Positions 19,501 to 25,103 of a stretch of DNA of 25,715 nucleotides are shown here, one piece after another (within the stretch, counting starts at the first letter, position 1; each line of letters opens with the position of its first letter). This stretch comes from Priapulus caudatus (lineage: Eukaryota; Priapulida; Priapulimorpha; Priapulimorphida; Priapulidae). The stretch covers positions 175,922 through 201,636 of the forward strand of contig NW_014577509.1 in NCBI RefSeq assembly GCF_000485595.1, in the 5' to 3' direction. Below the pieces are notes generated by a model, which ran no database searches, had not been told where the DNA came from, and worked only from the letters and a program-made list of their open reading frames with translations. A program made the translations under genes and the position numbers.

Positions 19501-21088
19501 ATGATCAATGAAATATCTCCAATATTTAACCTCTGTGCACACACTCACTACCATAAATTGCTATTGCCTCTTCGTTTAAATGTGGGGTGACGGAGCTATG
19601 TGTGATGCACGCTTTGATCCTAGTTTAGAAATCAAGCATCACATCAGCTGTTACAACTTCAATACATATTGCTAATGGAACGTAAGCTGTGCACTGTGAT
19701 AAATTTATTCCGATTTAAATTGTGCCGCATATTTACTCGCCATTAACTGGTTCACCCTAGTTTACTCTATCTACTCAACTTTTGCATGTTTGGGACTGCA
19801 TGTGCATGATACATTTACAGGTAAATCCCCATGGCTTTCAAGACAGGTTGGCAGAACAAAGTGGTACCATGACCCTCACAAAGGTATGGTACGGTGTTTT
19901 CACTGATATATCATTACAAGAATCCCACTAAAATGCCATGAATTGGATATTTTACAAACATAGCCTGTTTACAGGTGCAGAAGTCTCAGGATCCTTGGAA
20001 CGACTGGGGAGGGAAAGATTTCTCTGCAGTGAAAGATTCAACCACAATTCCAGCAAGTGCCTACAATTGGGGGAACCCTCCCGCAAGTGCGGATTTCTTT
20101 TCTACAACTGCCAGCTCAACTGAGGCGAGTTTTATGCCAACTGATTGTGAAGCCTTTTCATGCACTGTACTTTAAAATGGTTATTGTGGCTATTGAAATT
20201 GAATCAGACTCCTAGATTGTAGTTCTGTACTAAGAAACACTGGTCAGAGTAGCTGGAGGAGCGGAATACATTCTTTGCGTATAATGTATGGTAATATATT
20301 GAACTTGCCGTAAGTTTGGAAAAATGGTAGTGGACAGGATCGGAGTAAACGTAAAAGTAATACTGAATACAGTGGATTAAACATAAATGAGCTTAAATAC
20401 ATTTCTTCTGAGTAAATAGGCTCAAACATGAAATATATTAACTAGGGTTGTCTGCTTTTAAGCATAAAGAATTACTCTTTAGCGACACGTGTGTAAATAA
20501 TTATTTCCAAAAGTTACTTTGATGAGTTTATAATGTAACTTGAGATGTTGTATGATGTAATTCATTCCCTTGCTAGTGGTAAGTTACATACGTACTGTGA
20601 TTGGGTGGTTTTCACACCGCGAACAATAACAAATTTAACTAACAAATTTTTATAAAACAGGTTAAATCAAACGTTGGGAAACGTCAACAAACAACCAGCC
20701 AGCCAACATCAATTCCAGAAGCCAATTCCTATCCCTCAGCAAAGCAAACGGCAGTGCCATCTAGTAGTGATGAATGGAACACTGGTAGGGGTGAATGGGA
20801 TGATAGTGGCTGGGGAATAGCAGGTTGGTGGACTCATTAAATTTATTATCTGCATCTGACACAAACTTATGGCTCTAGATGTTTACACCAGCACTATATT
20901 AGTAGATCTTGATGTTATAAAATATATTTGCATGTGCCTTTCTAGACAACAAAAGCAAGCAGCCAGATGATGCAAAAAGGCAAAGGGAAGAAAAAAGGTT
21001 GCAGCGGCAACGTGAATTAGCAGAGAAGAGGGCGATGCGGCAAGCAGGTGGTGGTGCCATGAAACTGGGTGCACGAAAACTAAACTAA
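5567..21088 (+). CDS. SCYL1: SCYL1-like pseudokinase gene (20 coding exons, one interrupted by an assembly gap)
   Basis: Gene-level entry; the exons follow one by one. The joined exons give about 817 visible residues in one frame (human SCYL1 is about 808). The order is MWFF amino terminus, a degenerate protein-kinase domain, HEAT-type helical repeats, a WAGWAV-containing linker, an acidic Trp-rich tail, and a basic helix ending in RKLN. The kinase domain carries HNN where active kinases have HRD and GLD where they have DFG, as in known SCYL1 proteins, so it should be catalytically inactive. From family knowledge, SCYL1 binds COPI coatomer through its C-terminal RKLD-like motif and acts in Golgi-to-ER retrograde traffic. 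Exon boundaries were chosen by protein similarity plus GT-AG signals and phase continuity. About 75-80 codons of the kinase C-lobe are missing at the N run 13584-13608. Family assignment is very secure; the exact ends of exons 6 and 7 are not. Confidence 0.95.
5769..6503. mobile_element. TIR element in intron 1 (TA-flanked), containing a nested foldback
   Basis: The outer 22 nt at 5769-5790 (TACAATAATGTAACCCAAAC...) are a perfect reverse complement of 6482-6503. Weaker inverted similarity runs inward for about 75 nt, including GGATAG and GGTTAC. TA at both tips fits a Tc1/mariner-type target duplication. No transposase is present. It holds the separate palindrome at 6034-6254. Confidence 0.75.
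6034..6254. mobile_element. Foldback/MITE nested inside the intron 1 TIR element
   Basis: The left arm 6034-6095 begins CCTGTTACAAAAATTCGAAA. It is a near-perfect reverse complement of the right arm 6191-6254, ending TTGTAACAGG. The shared internal blocks are GTGACGAGCGCG, GAATAT and CATTTCTGTTGACCTG. The loop is 95 nt. Its arms are better preserved than those of the surrounding element, so it looks like a younger insertion. Confidence 0.8.
6504..7150. other. Intron 1 sequence without recognised features
   Basis: Contains a GGTTAGGTTAGG-type tract at about 6993-7013 and several GACAC/GTCAC words near 6660-6740. No coding sequence was recognised. Confidence 0.4.
7151..7550. repeat. Long (CT)n microsatellite with (CA)n tail
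   Basis: About 400 nt of CT repeats with short interruptions, ending in ACACACACACC. It produces spurious Ser-Leu frames on + and Arg-Glu frames on -; none is a gene. Confidence 0.97.
8093..8424 (+). repeat. Direct repeat, two copies with 208-nt period, plus an older fragment
   Basis: TTCAATAAACTCAA... at 8093 recurs as TTCAATAGACTCAA... at 8301. Both continue with ACATGTGTCTATAATAGCTA, GAATTTATAG, CATATGATAG and CTACCGG. The unit end (TTAGCCTATGAGCGAT...CATATTTGCTAATTA, 8245-8283) is also seen diverged at 7804-7861, suggesting a tandem array of about three units. Confidence 0.75.
8425..10351. other. Remainder of intron 1, AT-rich, no gene recognised
   Basis: The only structure noted is a perfect 21-nt hairpin AGTATGTCAG-A-CTGACATACT at 9829-9849. 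The open frame 9348-9614 has no family signature. Confidence 0.5.
10352..10411 (+). CDS. SCYL1: SCYL1 exon 2 (residues 38-57)
   Basis: The acceptor is ...ACTTTCAG at 10351 and the donor CAG|GTAAAT at 10412; both ends are phase 0. It encodes [12 protein letters not shown], the beta strands after the degenerate nucleotide loop. It joins the Lys-Lys-Lys end of exon 1 exactly as in SCYL1 (human has RKK followed by ATGSPVSIFVYD). It lies 4.7 kb downstream of exon 1. Confidence 0.92.
10430..10868. mobile_element. Pogo/Tigger-like MITE in intron 2
   Basis: Perfect 25-nt terminal inverted repeats at 10430-10454 and 10844-10868 begin CAGTCCGACCTCCTTTATCC. They are flanked by TA on both sides (10428-10429 and 10869-10870). 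The CAGT start, TATCCGG subterminal motif and TA duplication are typical of pogo/Tigger-group elements. At 439 nt, with no transposase, it is non-autonomous. It contains a CA/CG microsatellite at about 10682-10716. Confidence 0.88.
11330..11686. mobile_element. hAT-like MITE in intron 2
   Basis: Perfect 13-nt terminal inverted repeats CAGGGCTGCCAAC at 11330-11342 and 11674-11686. They are flanked by the direct repeat CTTAAAT (11323-11329 and 11687-11693). CAGGG ends with an approximately 8-nt target duplication are hAT features. The interior has a G10 run, a G/C hairpin (GGAAGGGGG...CCCCCCTTCC) and a repeated GTGAGATAT motif. No coding capacity. Confidence 0.87.
11743..11823 (+). CDS. SCYL1: SCYL1 exon 3 (residues 58-84)
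   Basis: The acceptor is TTTTATAG at 11742 and the donor GAG|GTAAAA at 11824, phase 0. It encodes the highly conserved stretch [15 protein letters not shown] followed by F-L-T-Y-I-D-G-V-E. This corresponds to the beta3/alphaC region of the kinase fold. The acceptor lies 56 nt downstream of the hAT-like insertion in intron 2. Confidence 0.95.
11963..12085 (+). CDS. SCYL1: SCYL1 exon 4 (residues 85-125)
   Basis: The acceptor is TTTTTTCCAG at 11962 and the donor ATT|GTAAAT at 12086, phase 0. It encodes [15 protein letters not shown], the hinge strand, then the helix ISWGLHQVI. Both blocks are diagnostic of SCYL1 (human ISWGLHQIV). Introns 3 and 4 are short (139 and 146 nt). Confidence 0.95.
12232..12358 (+). 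CDS. SCYL1: SCYL1 exon 5: degenerate catalytic loop (residues 126-167)
   Basis: The acceptor is GCATTTCAG at 12231 and the donor ACAG|GTGAAT at 12359, phase 1. It encodes KALGFLNND, then [15 protein letters not shown], then [16 protein letters not shown] replaces the catalytic HRD and GLD replaces the metal-binding DFG, the hallmarks of a pseudokinase shared with vertebrate SCYL1. Confidence 0.95.
12811..12882. repeat. Short inverted repeat in intron 5
   Basis: CATAGAAATAATAAAGATAAC is followed about 25 nt later by its near reverse complement GGTTATCTATATTATTTCTATG. It could form an AT-rich hairpin with no known function. Confidence 0.6.
13228..13334 (+). CDS. SCYL1: SCYL1 exon 6 (3' boundary ambiguous)
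   Basis: The acceptor is T-rich, ending TTTATAG at 13227. The exon starts in phase 1, completing a Glu codon with exon 5. It encodes the segment with Y-D-P-P-E (human QYDPPE), the post-activation-loop region, and ends near Cys-Lys-Trp. Two donors are possible. GTGGGT at 13331 ends the exon at 13330 in phase 2, splitting the Trp codon. GTGAAT at 13335 ends it at 13334 in phase 0, adding a second Trp. Choosing needs the next exon, whose start is lost in the gap. The stretch before the end, G-H-M-M-G-L-C-K-W, is only weakly like the human sequence. Confidence 0.8.
13460..13583. repeat. Fragment of a dispersed repeat next to the gap
   Basis: GGTGTGGTTACCGTTTCCTG then ACCGACCCTA...CGACCCTAAAC, followed by A-rich homopolymers running to the N gap. 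The GACCGACCC words resemble those in the TIR element at 13832-14148, so a related copy may be truncated by the gap. Confidence 0.45.
13584..13608. other. Assembly gap (25 N)
   Basis: Twenty-five unresolved bases. The left edge is A/T homopolymer-rich (13540-13575) and the right edge is coding. The true gap must be larger than 25 nt, because about 230 nt of SCYL1 coding sequence is missing here, together with the acceptor of exon 7. Confidence 0.95.
13609..13623 (+). CDS. SCYL1: SCYL1 exon 7, last five codons only (rest in the N gap)
   Basis: Directly after the Ns the sequence reads CTA GAG GAG ATG CAG followed by GTATAAC. It translates as L-E-E-M-Q in phase 0, matching the L-E-E-I-Q that precedes the I-K-E start of the next SCYL1 exon. 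The codons join cleanly to exon 8. The missing part should encode the conserved kinase C-lobe block with a W-x-L-G-C motif. It is not visible anywhere between 13335 and 14397. Confidence 0.8.
13832..14148. mobile_element. Short TIR element (MITE) in intron 7
   Basis: A perfect 21-nt inverted pair at 13854-13874 and 14104-14124 (core TTTGCCCTCACCCGACC) is embedded in ~43-nt imperfect arms that start near GGCCACAAT/GGCCATAAT. Flanking ATAG/TATAG could be the target duplication. It is about 315 nt with no coding sequence. Confidence 0.75.
14398..14556 (+). CDS. SCYL1: SCYL1 exon 8 (first HEAT-region exon)
   Basis: The acceptor is TTTTGCCTACAG at 14397 and the donor AAG|GTACCT at 14557, phase 0, 53 codons. 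It encodes I-K-E-x-x-E-K-x-K-F-F, then FPQD, then [20 protein letters not shown]. The last block is among the most conserved in the SCYL family and starts the HEAT-like helical region. Confidence 0.96.
14835..14942 (+). CDS. SCYL1: SCYL1 exon 9
   Basis: The acceptor is TTATTTTCAG at 14834 and the donor AAG|GTACGT at 14943, phase 0, 36 codons. It encodes [16 protein letters not shown], then [11 protein letters not shown]. The latter matches the human KMFSSTDRA helix. Confidence 0.95.
15055..15168 (+). CDS. SCYL1: SCYL1 exon 10
   Basis: The acceptor is GCGATTTCAG at 15054 and the donor AAG|GTGCTT at 15169, phase 0, 38 codons. It encodes the HEAT segment ending [16 protein letters not shown] (human HGFLDTNPAIREQTVK). 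Intron 9 before it is only 112 nt. Confidence 0.96.
15592..15747 (+). CDS. SCYL1: SCYL1 exon 11
   Basis: The acceptor is GTATTACAG at 15591 and the donor TTA|GTAAGT at 15748, phase 0, 52 codons. It contains [10 protein letters not shown] and [20 protein letters not shown], then [12 protein letters not shown]. This is the most strongly conserved HEAT block of SCYL1. Confidence 0.97.
16280..16468 (+). CDS. SCYL1: SCYL1 exon 12
   Basis: The acceptor is GATATGCAG at 16279 and the donor CAG|GTGCTA at 16469, phase 0, 63 codons. It encodes [13 protein letters not shown], then K-D-P-F-P-P-A-R, and a conserved end [12 protein letters not shown]. It lines up with human SCYL1 apart from a roughly one-residue difference at the exon 11/12 junction. 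Confidence 0.96.
16733..16808 (+). CDS. SCYL1: SCYL1 exon 13 (end of HEAT region)
   Basis: The acceptor is ATCATTACAG at 16732 and the donor CTTG|GTAAGA at 16809, phase 1. It encodes [14 protein letters not shown], matching the human AFKAIRSFLSKLE helix. A less conserved acidic stretch follows. Confidence 0.93.
17122..17277 (+). CDS. SCYL1: SCYL1 exon 14 (WAGWAV linker)
   Basis: The acceptor is AACTTGACAG at 17121, entering in phase 1, and the donor GAAG|GTAATA at 17278, phase 1. It encodes [16 protein letters not shown], an almost exact match to the human block [10 protein letters not shown] plus SSLTSK. A polar, probably disordered stretch follows. Reading through the donor meets a stop within 20 nt. 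Confidence 0.95.
17331..18420 (+). mobile_element. Dispersed repeat, copy 1, inside intron 14
   Basis: Begins GCTCATCTGA (17331-17340), whose reverse complement TCAGATGAGC lies at 18390-18399. It contains CGTCCGTCCGTCCG, AGTTGGGCACAAATCT, CTTAACTTAAGGTA, GGAGGTCA, TTGAAAGGACCA and TGACGTGCGAAGA. All of these recur in inverted orientation at 24535-25103. A tRNA-like stretch with a degenerate B box (GATCGAATCCC near 18012) and a TTAGGGTTAGGG tract (about 18179) lie in its second half. No protein-coding capacity was recognised. Class uncertain. Confidence 0.75.
18566..18602. repeat. Perfect 12-bp stem hairpin before exon 15
   Basis: GGAGTAGATTAG (18566-18577) and CTAATCTACTCC (18591-18602) with a 13-nt loop, 82 nt upstream of the exon 15 acceptor. 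Confidence 0.7.
18685..18842 (+). CDS. SCYL1: SCYL1 exon 15 (disordered acidic tail)
   Basis: The acceptor is TCTGATTTAG at 18684 and the donor GGG|GTAATC at 18843. It enters in phase 1 and leaves in phase 0. It is Ser/Gln/Pro-rich, then acidic with Trp: [13 protein letters not shown]. Trp-Gly/Asp motifs of this kind characterise the SCYL1 tail. Sequence identity to vertebrates is low, so placement rests on frame and motif type. Confidence 0.88.
18949..19143 (+). CDS. SCYL1: SCYL1 exon 16 (acidic Trp-rich tail)
   Basis: The acceptor is GTCTCTAG at 18948 and the donor GTC|GTAAGT at 19144, phase 0, 65 codons. The second half reads [13 protein letters not shown], then a run of Asp/Glu and E-W-G-S-L-E-E. 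The W-G-S-L-E block matches human DWGSLEQE. The intron before it is only 106 nt. Confidence 0.93.
19821..19883 (+). CDS. SCYL1: SCYL1 exon 17 (small exon)
   Basis: The acceptor is CATTTACAG at 19820 and the donor AAG|GTATGG at 19884, phase 0, 21 codons ([10 protein letters not shown]...T-L-T-K). Sequence conservation is weak. The call rests on good splice signals, open frame and phase fit between exons 16 and 18. As a phase-0/phase-0 cassette it could be skipped without a frameshift. Confidence 0.75.
19975..20124 (+). CDS. SCYL1: SCYL1 exon 18 (uses a GC donor)
   Basis: The acceptor is TGTTTACAG at 19974. It encodes [11 protein letters not shown], then S-A-Y-N-W-G-N-P, matching the human ASEYNWGG type motif, and ends S-S-T-E. 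To stay in frame with exon 19 the exon must end at GAG|GCGAGT (20124/20125), a GC-AG donor. Without splicing the frame reads 16 further codons to a TAA at 20173-20175. Confidence 0.88.
20661..20823 (+). CDS. SCYL1: SCYL1 exon 19
   Basis: The acceptor is TATAAAACAG at 20660, phase 0, and the donor GCAG|GTTGGT at 20824, phase 1. The start is basic and Gln/Thr-rich. The end is acidic and Trp-rich: S-D-E-W-N, then G-E-W-D-D-S-G-W-G. This resembles the human DSWGEDNWEG segment before the C-terminal helix. Confidence 0.88.
20946..21088 (+). CDS. SCYL1: SCYL1 exon 20 (C-terminal basic helix, RKLN end, stop)
   Basis: The acceptor is CCTTTCTAG at 20945, entering in phase 1. It encodes a charged Lys/Arg/Glu/Gln helix (A-K-R-Q-R-E-E-K-R...E-K-R-A-M-R-Q), then [11 protein letters not shown] and TAA. 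Human SCYL1 ends MKLGARKLD. The C-terminal R-K-L-x is the known coatomer (COPI) binding signal. Asn here replaces the final Asp. Confidence 0.96.
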
Positions 21089-21135
21089 CTACAAGCATAT
21101 ATGAACAAAGTAAACCAACTCTACAATAATATATA

Positions 21136-21141
21136 AATAAA
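21136..21141 (+). terminator. Poly(A) signal AATAAA
   Basis: A canonical AATAAA lies 48 nt after the stop codon, within a T/A-rich 3' UTR. It is the first such hexamer after the stop, which implies a very short 3' UTR. A cleavage site would be expected around 21155-21170. Confidence 0.7.
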
Positions 21142-21544
21142 GTCATGTTAATAACTGAATATATGTATAACATATAAGCGTCGATAGCTTAGAGAGAATT
21201 ACCACATGCTAACATACTTGCATAATCAATGAGTGTCGTATTTTGGTGGTTTTTGTTGATATCGTAAGATTTGTCTAAACTAATTATGACCCATAAGGCA
21301 GATGTATTAAAGTTGTTAAAAAAATTAAGTGGAATTTTAGTGCAAAATATGTGTGCATCAATTTCACCTGATGACTATAATGATGCTAAAAAGCTTCAAT
21401 GCATGATCACTTGGACATTTACTGAGTATTTGATATATTTGCACAAGCAACAGTGTTGATAGATATCAATACTTTTATAGTGCGTAAAGGCTATCATTGT
21501 CATCCACAACATGATCACTTCCAGATAGTCGACGATGTCAAACG
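21142..21544. other. 3' flank, no gene recognised
   Basis: AT-rich. The 62-codon frame at 21271-21459 has no recognisable motif and is treated as chance. Confidence 0.5.
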
Positions 21545-22794
21545 TTTAAATACAGAGCTTTTAGCAGGACATAAGTGACTTTTTTTAAAGTTCGTATGAA
21601 AGAAAGGTTCATGCGAAGAAAAAGTCTTCGTTCAAAGGGAAAAATATTCATTCAAAGGAAAAAAGTTTGTTCGGATGGAAAAAGTTCCACATAAATATAA
21701 ACGGTTCCAAAAGGCGAATGTTCTTTATATATTACAGCAATACGAATCGTATCATGTTAGTATGAACTACTTAATACATCACATTGTCAAAGCTAATTTT
21801 GATTCCACACGACAGTTTGTTTTTGCGAGATAATTTTCTACATCAGGGCTCATACATGATATATTTCGCATGCGAAGACACGGCTGTTCATCGCTAGGCT
21901 AACGCCACACTCGTTGACGCAGTGCCATGTATCTGCCCCTGCAAGAAGACATGATCTAGTACTTTGATTTCTCAGAATACTCTGAATTCACACGCTCATG
22001 TGTATGTGTGCGTGCATGCGTACACGCGCTTGTATATTATTATACAAATATTATCACGTGATTACTAAAACTTATCACAATAAGCTTCACGTTGTTTTTC
22101 GTTCAGCCTTGGGAATTTCACAATTGAATATACTTTAATTTAATTTCAATATTAACGTTTTCAAACAATTTTCCAACGGTTTCTGGCAATATAACAGACT
22201 ATTTAATGTTTTACCACCCTTTCACAGGTGAGAGCGGGAAAACGCTATCACATGATGAAAATCTACGTACCACTATATCAGCATATCTATGTTTCTTATG
22301 GTCATTAATTTAATAGTAACTAAAACTCAAATCACTAAATCTGATTCTAAACATTTATGACGGGTAACGGGGAATGTTTTTTTGTATCTAAACCAATAGT
22401 GTACAACAATGAAGTATGTACATTGTTAACAAAATGTCAAAGGTTGAATTACAACACCAGGAACGAAAGCTACGACGGCAATTCTCAGCAAAAGGTTTAT
22501 ACCTACTTGGAAAATATTGATTTCAGAGAGTGGCACATTTTTTGGCATCAATAGATTTATATTTCCCATTAAGCCAATTACAGTTGTACCTACATTGATG
22601 GGCAAAAATTGCTGATGCATCTATATATGGCCCAGGGACGTTTACTGTCTGTACGTGTTCATATCGTTGTTCTTGTAAACGGTTTCTACTGTTTATGTAT
22701 GTATTAGCTGCGGTGGTTTCTTAGAACACTTTCGTTCGAACGAACTTTTAAATAGGTTTTTCACCAATGTCCCTTTAAAAGCTCCGTATTTAAA
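21545..22794. mobile_element. TIR element in the 3' flank
   Basis: The left end TTTAAATACAGAGCTTTTAG... (21545-21603) is an imperfect reverse complement of 22735-22794 (...CTCCGTATTTAAA). The shared order is TTTAAATAC-GAGCTTTTA-GGACAT-GTGA-TTTAAA-GTTCGT. Just inside the left end are about four ~20-nt tandem units of the form TTCRTTCAAAGGGAAAAA (21608-21695). The interior has no recognised transposase. Superfamily undetermined. Confidence 0.65.
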
Positions 22795-23179
22795 GGCCCT
22801 TGTTAGGTAAATATAAATTCGTATCGTTTATATTGTTTGTGTTGCTTCTGTTGTGCATTTGTACAGATACTGTGATATAAAGCATGCAGAATTGTTCACG
22901 AAAATAAAATGGCATAGTCGCAAAGGTAAAAATGTGATTCGTTGAAAATTTGTATCTAAACAATGCCCATGTGTAATGCCAGTGTCCTCAGTTTAAGAAT
23001 CACAAATCCTTACAGTGTACCTACTCAGAAATCTAGATTGGGTTTTGCATTTGATTCATACATGTTTTTGTGTATGCCATGTCTTTTATCATGTTGACCG
23101 TATCCACCTTTTCGTGTGGGAACTTCTGTCAACGATGTTACATGTGTGGTAAGTATGAAGATCACAATATATGCGCTCA
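22795..23179. other. Unassigned 3' intergenic sequence
   Basis: No feature recognised. Confidence 0.5.
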
Positions 23180-23383
23180 ATGCTTACTAATGCTGATAGA
23201 GTTTATGTCTCCCAGGGTACTGCCGGAACGTACCCTGGGTACAGTCCGGTATACCGGAACGTACCCTGGTAACTATCTGATATGGTTAGGGTTAGGGAGT
23301 AGGCGTAGGCGACTCCCTAGACTCGTTAGTGGAGTAGGCGAGGTACGGTCCGGCATATTAGATAGTACCAGGGTACACTCTTC
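23180..23383. repeat. Third copy of the GTACC-rich repeat, cut off by a CT microsatellite
   Basis: TGCTGATAGAG...ATGTCTCCCAGGGTAC corresponds to the left end of the 2390-3260 element. GGAACGTACCCTGG occurs at 23226 and again at about 23257, followed by GTAACTATCTGATAT. An inverted partner with GGTCCGGCATATTAGATAG (from about 23347) makes an internal hairpin. Copies of GGTTAGGG sit in the loop. Confidence 0.7.
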
Positions 23384-23388
23384 GCGCG

Positions 23389-23400
23389 CTCTCTCTCTCC

Positions 23401-23431
<31 letters not shown>

Positions 23432-23533
23432 GCTCTCTCTATCACTCCTCTCTCTGCTCTCTCTCTCTCTCTCGTCTCCTCTCTCTCTCTCTGCTCTCTC
23501 TCTCCTCTCTCTCTCTTTCAGCTATCTCTCTCT

Positions 23534-23570
<37 letters not shown>

Positions 23571-23651
23571 GCTATCACTCTCCTCTCACTCTCTCCACTT
23601 CTCCCTCGCCTCTCTCTCTCCCTCTTTCTCCAATTTCTCTCTCTTTCTCGC
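23389..23651. repeat. (CT)n microsatellite
   Basis: About 260 nt of CTCTCT with interruptions. It abuts the third GTACC repeat and explains the Ser-Leu portion of the frame at 23070-23714. Confidence 0.96.
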
Positions 23652-24534
23652 GTGGCATCTAGTCGCTGCCGTCAGACGAGGCTGCTACGACTGATTGTCT
23701 ATACAGACGTCTGATTGTCTTGTATGTCTTCTAACCCTAGCAAGACCGTTTCGTGGAGCTAGCAACGGCGGGAACGTTTTTATATTACTTCACATAAAAT
23801 GTTCGATACTATAGTATATGTTAATTCGGGGTGCACTCCGGCAGGCCCATGTTTATAGTTATGTTAACTCGGGTTTCCAGCAGCGGCCAGCGATGCCGCT
23901 TAGAAAATTATTGAAAAATTAGCCTAAAAAGCTGGCTTGACCAGCAGACAAAACTACCTGGCACAGATTACTTGTCCTCCGTGGAAATGCGACAAGTACG
24001 CAACAAACGGGATAGCCCTTATTTCAAACACTGCATGTATGGATCTAGGAGCCTATCTCGAAGAAATGTTCGTTGGGTTGTTATGAAGTTGCCAGCGTAG
24101 ATGGCGCGTACGTTGGGTCAGCTCGGAAGCTTCATGTCGTAGTATGTAACAACTATTTGCAAGACAGAATAGGCGAAGCACTCGTCCATTTACCTTACAC
24201 AAGCCTACAGGCTGAAATAGAGAAGCTGCCACCTGTACCTAATTAACGCAGGGCAAAAATGGTACCACCATACTATCACCATCACGCAACTTCGGGCACT
24301 GGCCAAGTGGCCCTGTTGGCAGCTTGGGCAGTATTAACCACACTGACAGGTCTACAGAAAATTGCCATAGAAATGTATACGATTTAAGGGGCTATAATAC
24401 CTTCTTCAGAGCAATATTTAGCTTTTGAAATTTCACTGTGACATGGGTTAGCCTCCATACATCCAGGCATGTATTAGATTGTCGACTAGCAAACCCCAGC
24501 AGTCAAATTCTTTCTAACACAGTAACAGTTAACA
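23652..24534. other. Intergenic sequence, no gene recognised
   Basis: Contains a short inverted word pair around CACTGGCCAAGTG (24298-24310). No protein motif or RNA gene was seen. Confidence 0.45.
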
Positions 24535-25103
24535 AATCCATGTTTAAATCCCTCCTCTCTGAGGGTCAAAAGGTTATCAGACACTTATTCTTCGCACGTC
24601 AGTGGAAAGCACATTTCATTGGTCCTTTCAATAAAGCCCATAAAATGCTAGCCTCACCGCTGAAACAAAAAAGTTTTTCAATCGCTCCGTCACACCATGT
24701 CCTCAGAAAATGTCTAAAATCTGCCCTGTGCCCCATTGACCTGTTGACCTGCTGACCTCCAATTTCAGCCACAGTGATGGCTTTTCCTACCATGATGCCT
24801 ATACACCGACTATCACGAGCTAGATCGAGCGTTTTTAGATTTGCTGCCGCAATTCTGTCATTTTTCCTCCCTATTACCTTAAGTTAAGGAGCGGAATGTT
24901 CCCGCTTCATTTACACCTCTTGACCTTTGACCTTGACCCCACAGCTTCAACATCCCAACTCGTTTTCGGATTTACCCCCCCACGTCCCGACTTTCGAATC
25001 CGTACGTCGAGCCGTTTAGATTTGTGCCCAACTGTTTGACGGACGGACGGACGACGCACGCTCATGCGATTCTACAAGCTGCATCTGACTATGTCAGATG
25101 AGC
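24535..25103 (-). mobile_element. Dispersed repeat, copy 2 (truncated, inverted)
   Basis: The reverse complement of this stretch aligns to the first ~560 nt of the intron 14 element, from the GCTCATCTGA tip (here 25094-25103) to a point matching about 17890. Similarity stops abruptly at about 24535. By eye roughly three quarters of positions agree, with indels. Confidence 0.78.

Noticed and set aside
23070-23714. 214-codon frame on +
   Set aside because: It runs through the GTACC repeat and the second CT microsatellite. The early Cys-rich part (C-x-x-C words near 23130-23195) is too short and lacks a family match.
24599-24793. Minus-strand 64-codon frame
   Set aside because: Lies within the truncated dispersed repeat; the corresponding part of copy 1 is not kept open in the same way.
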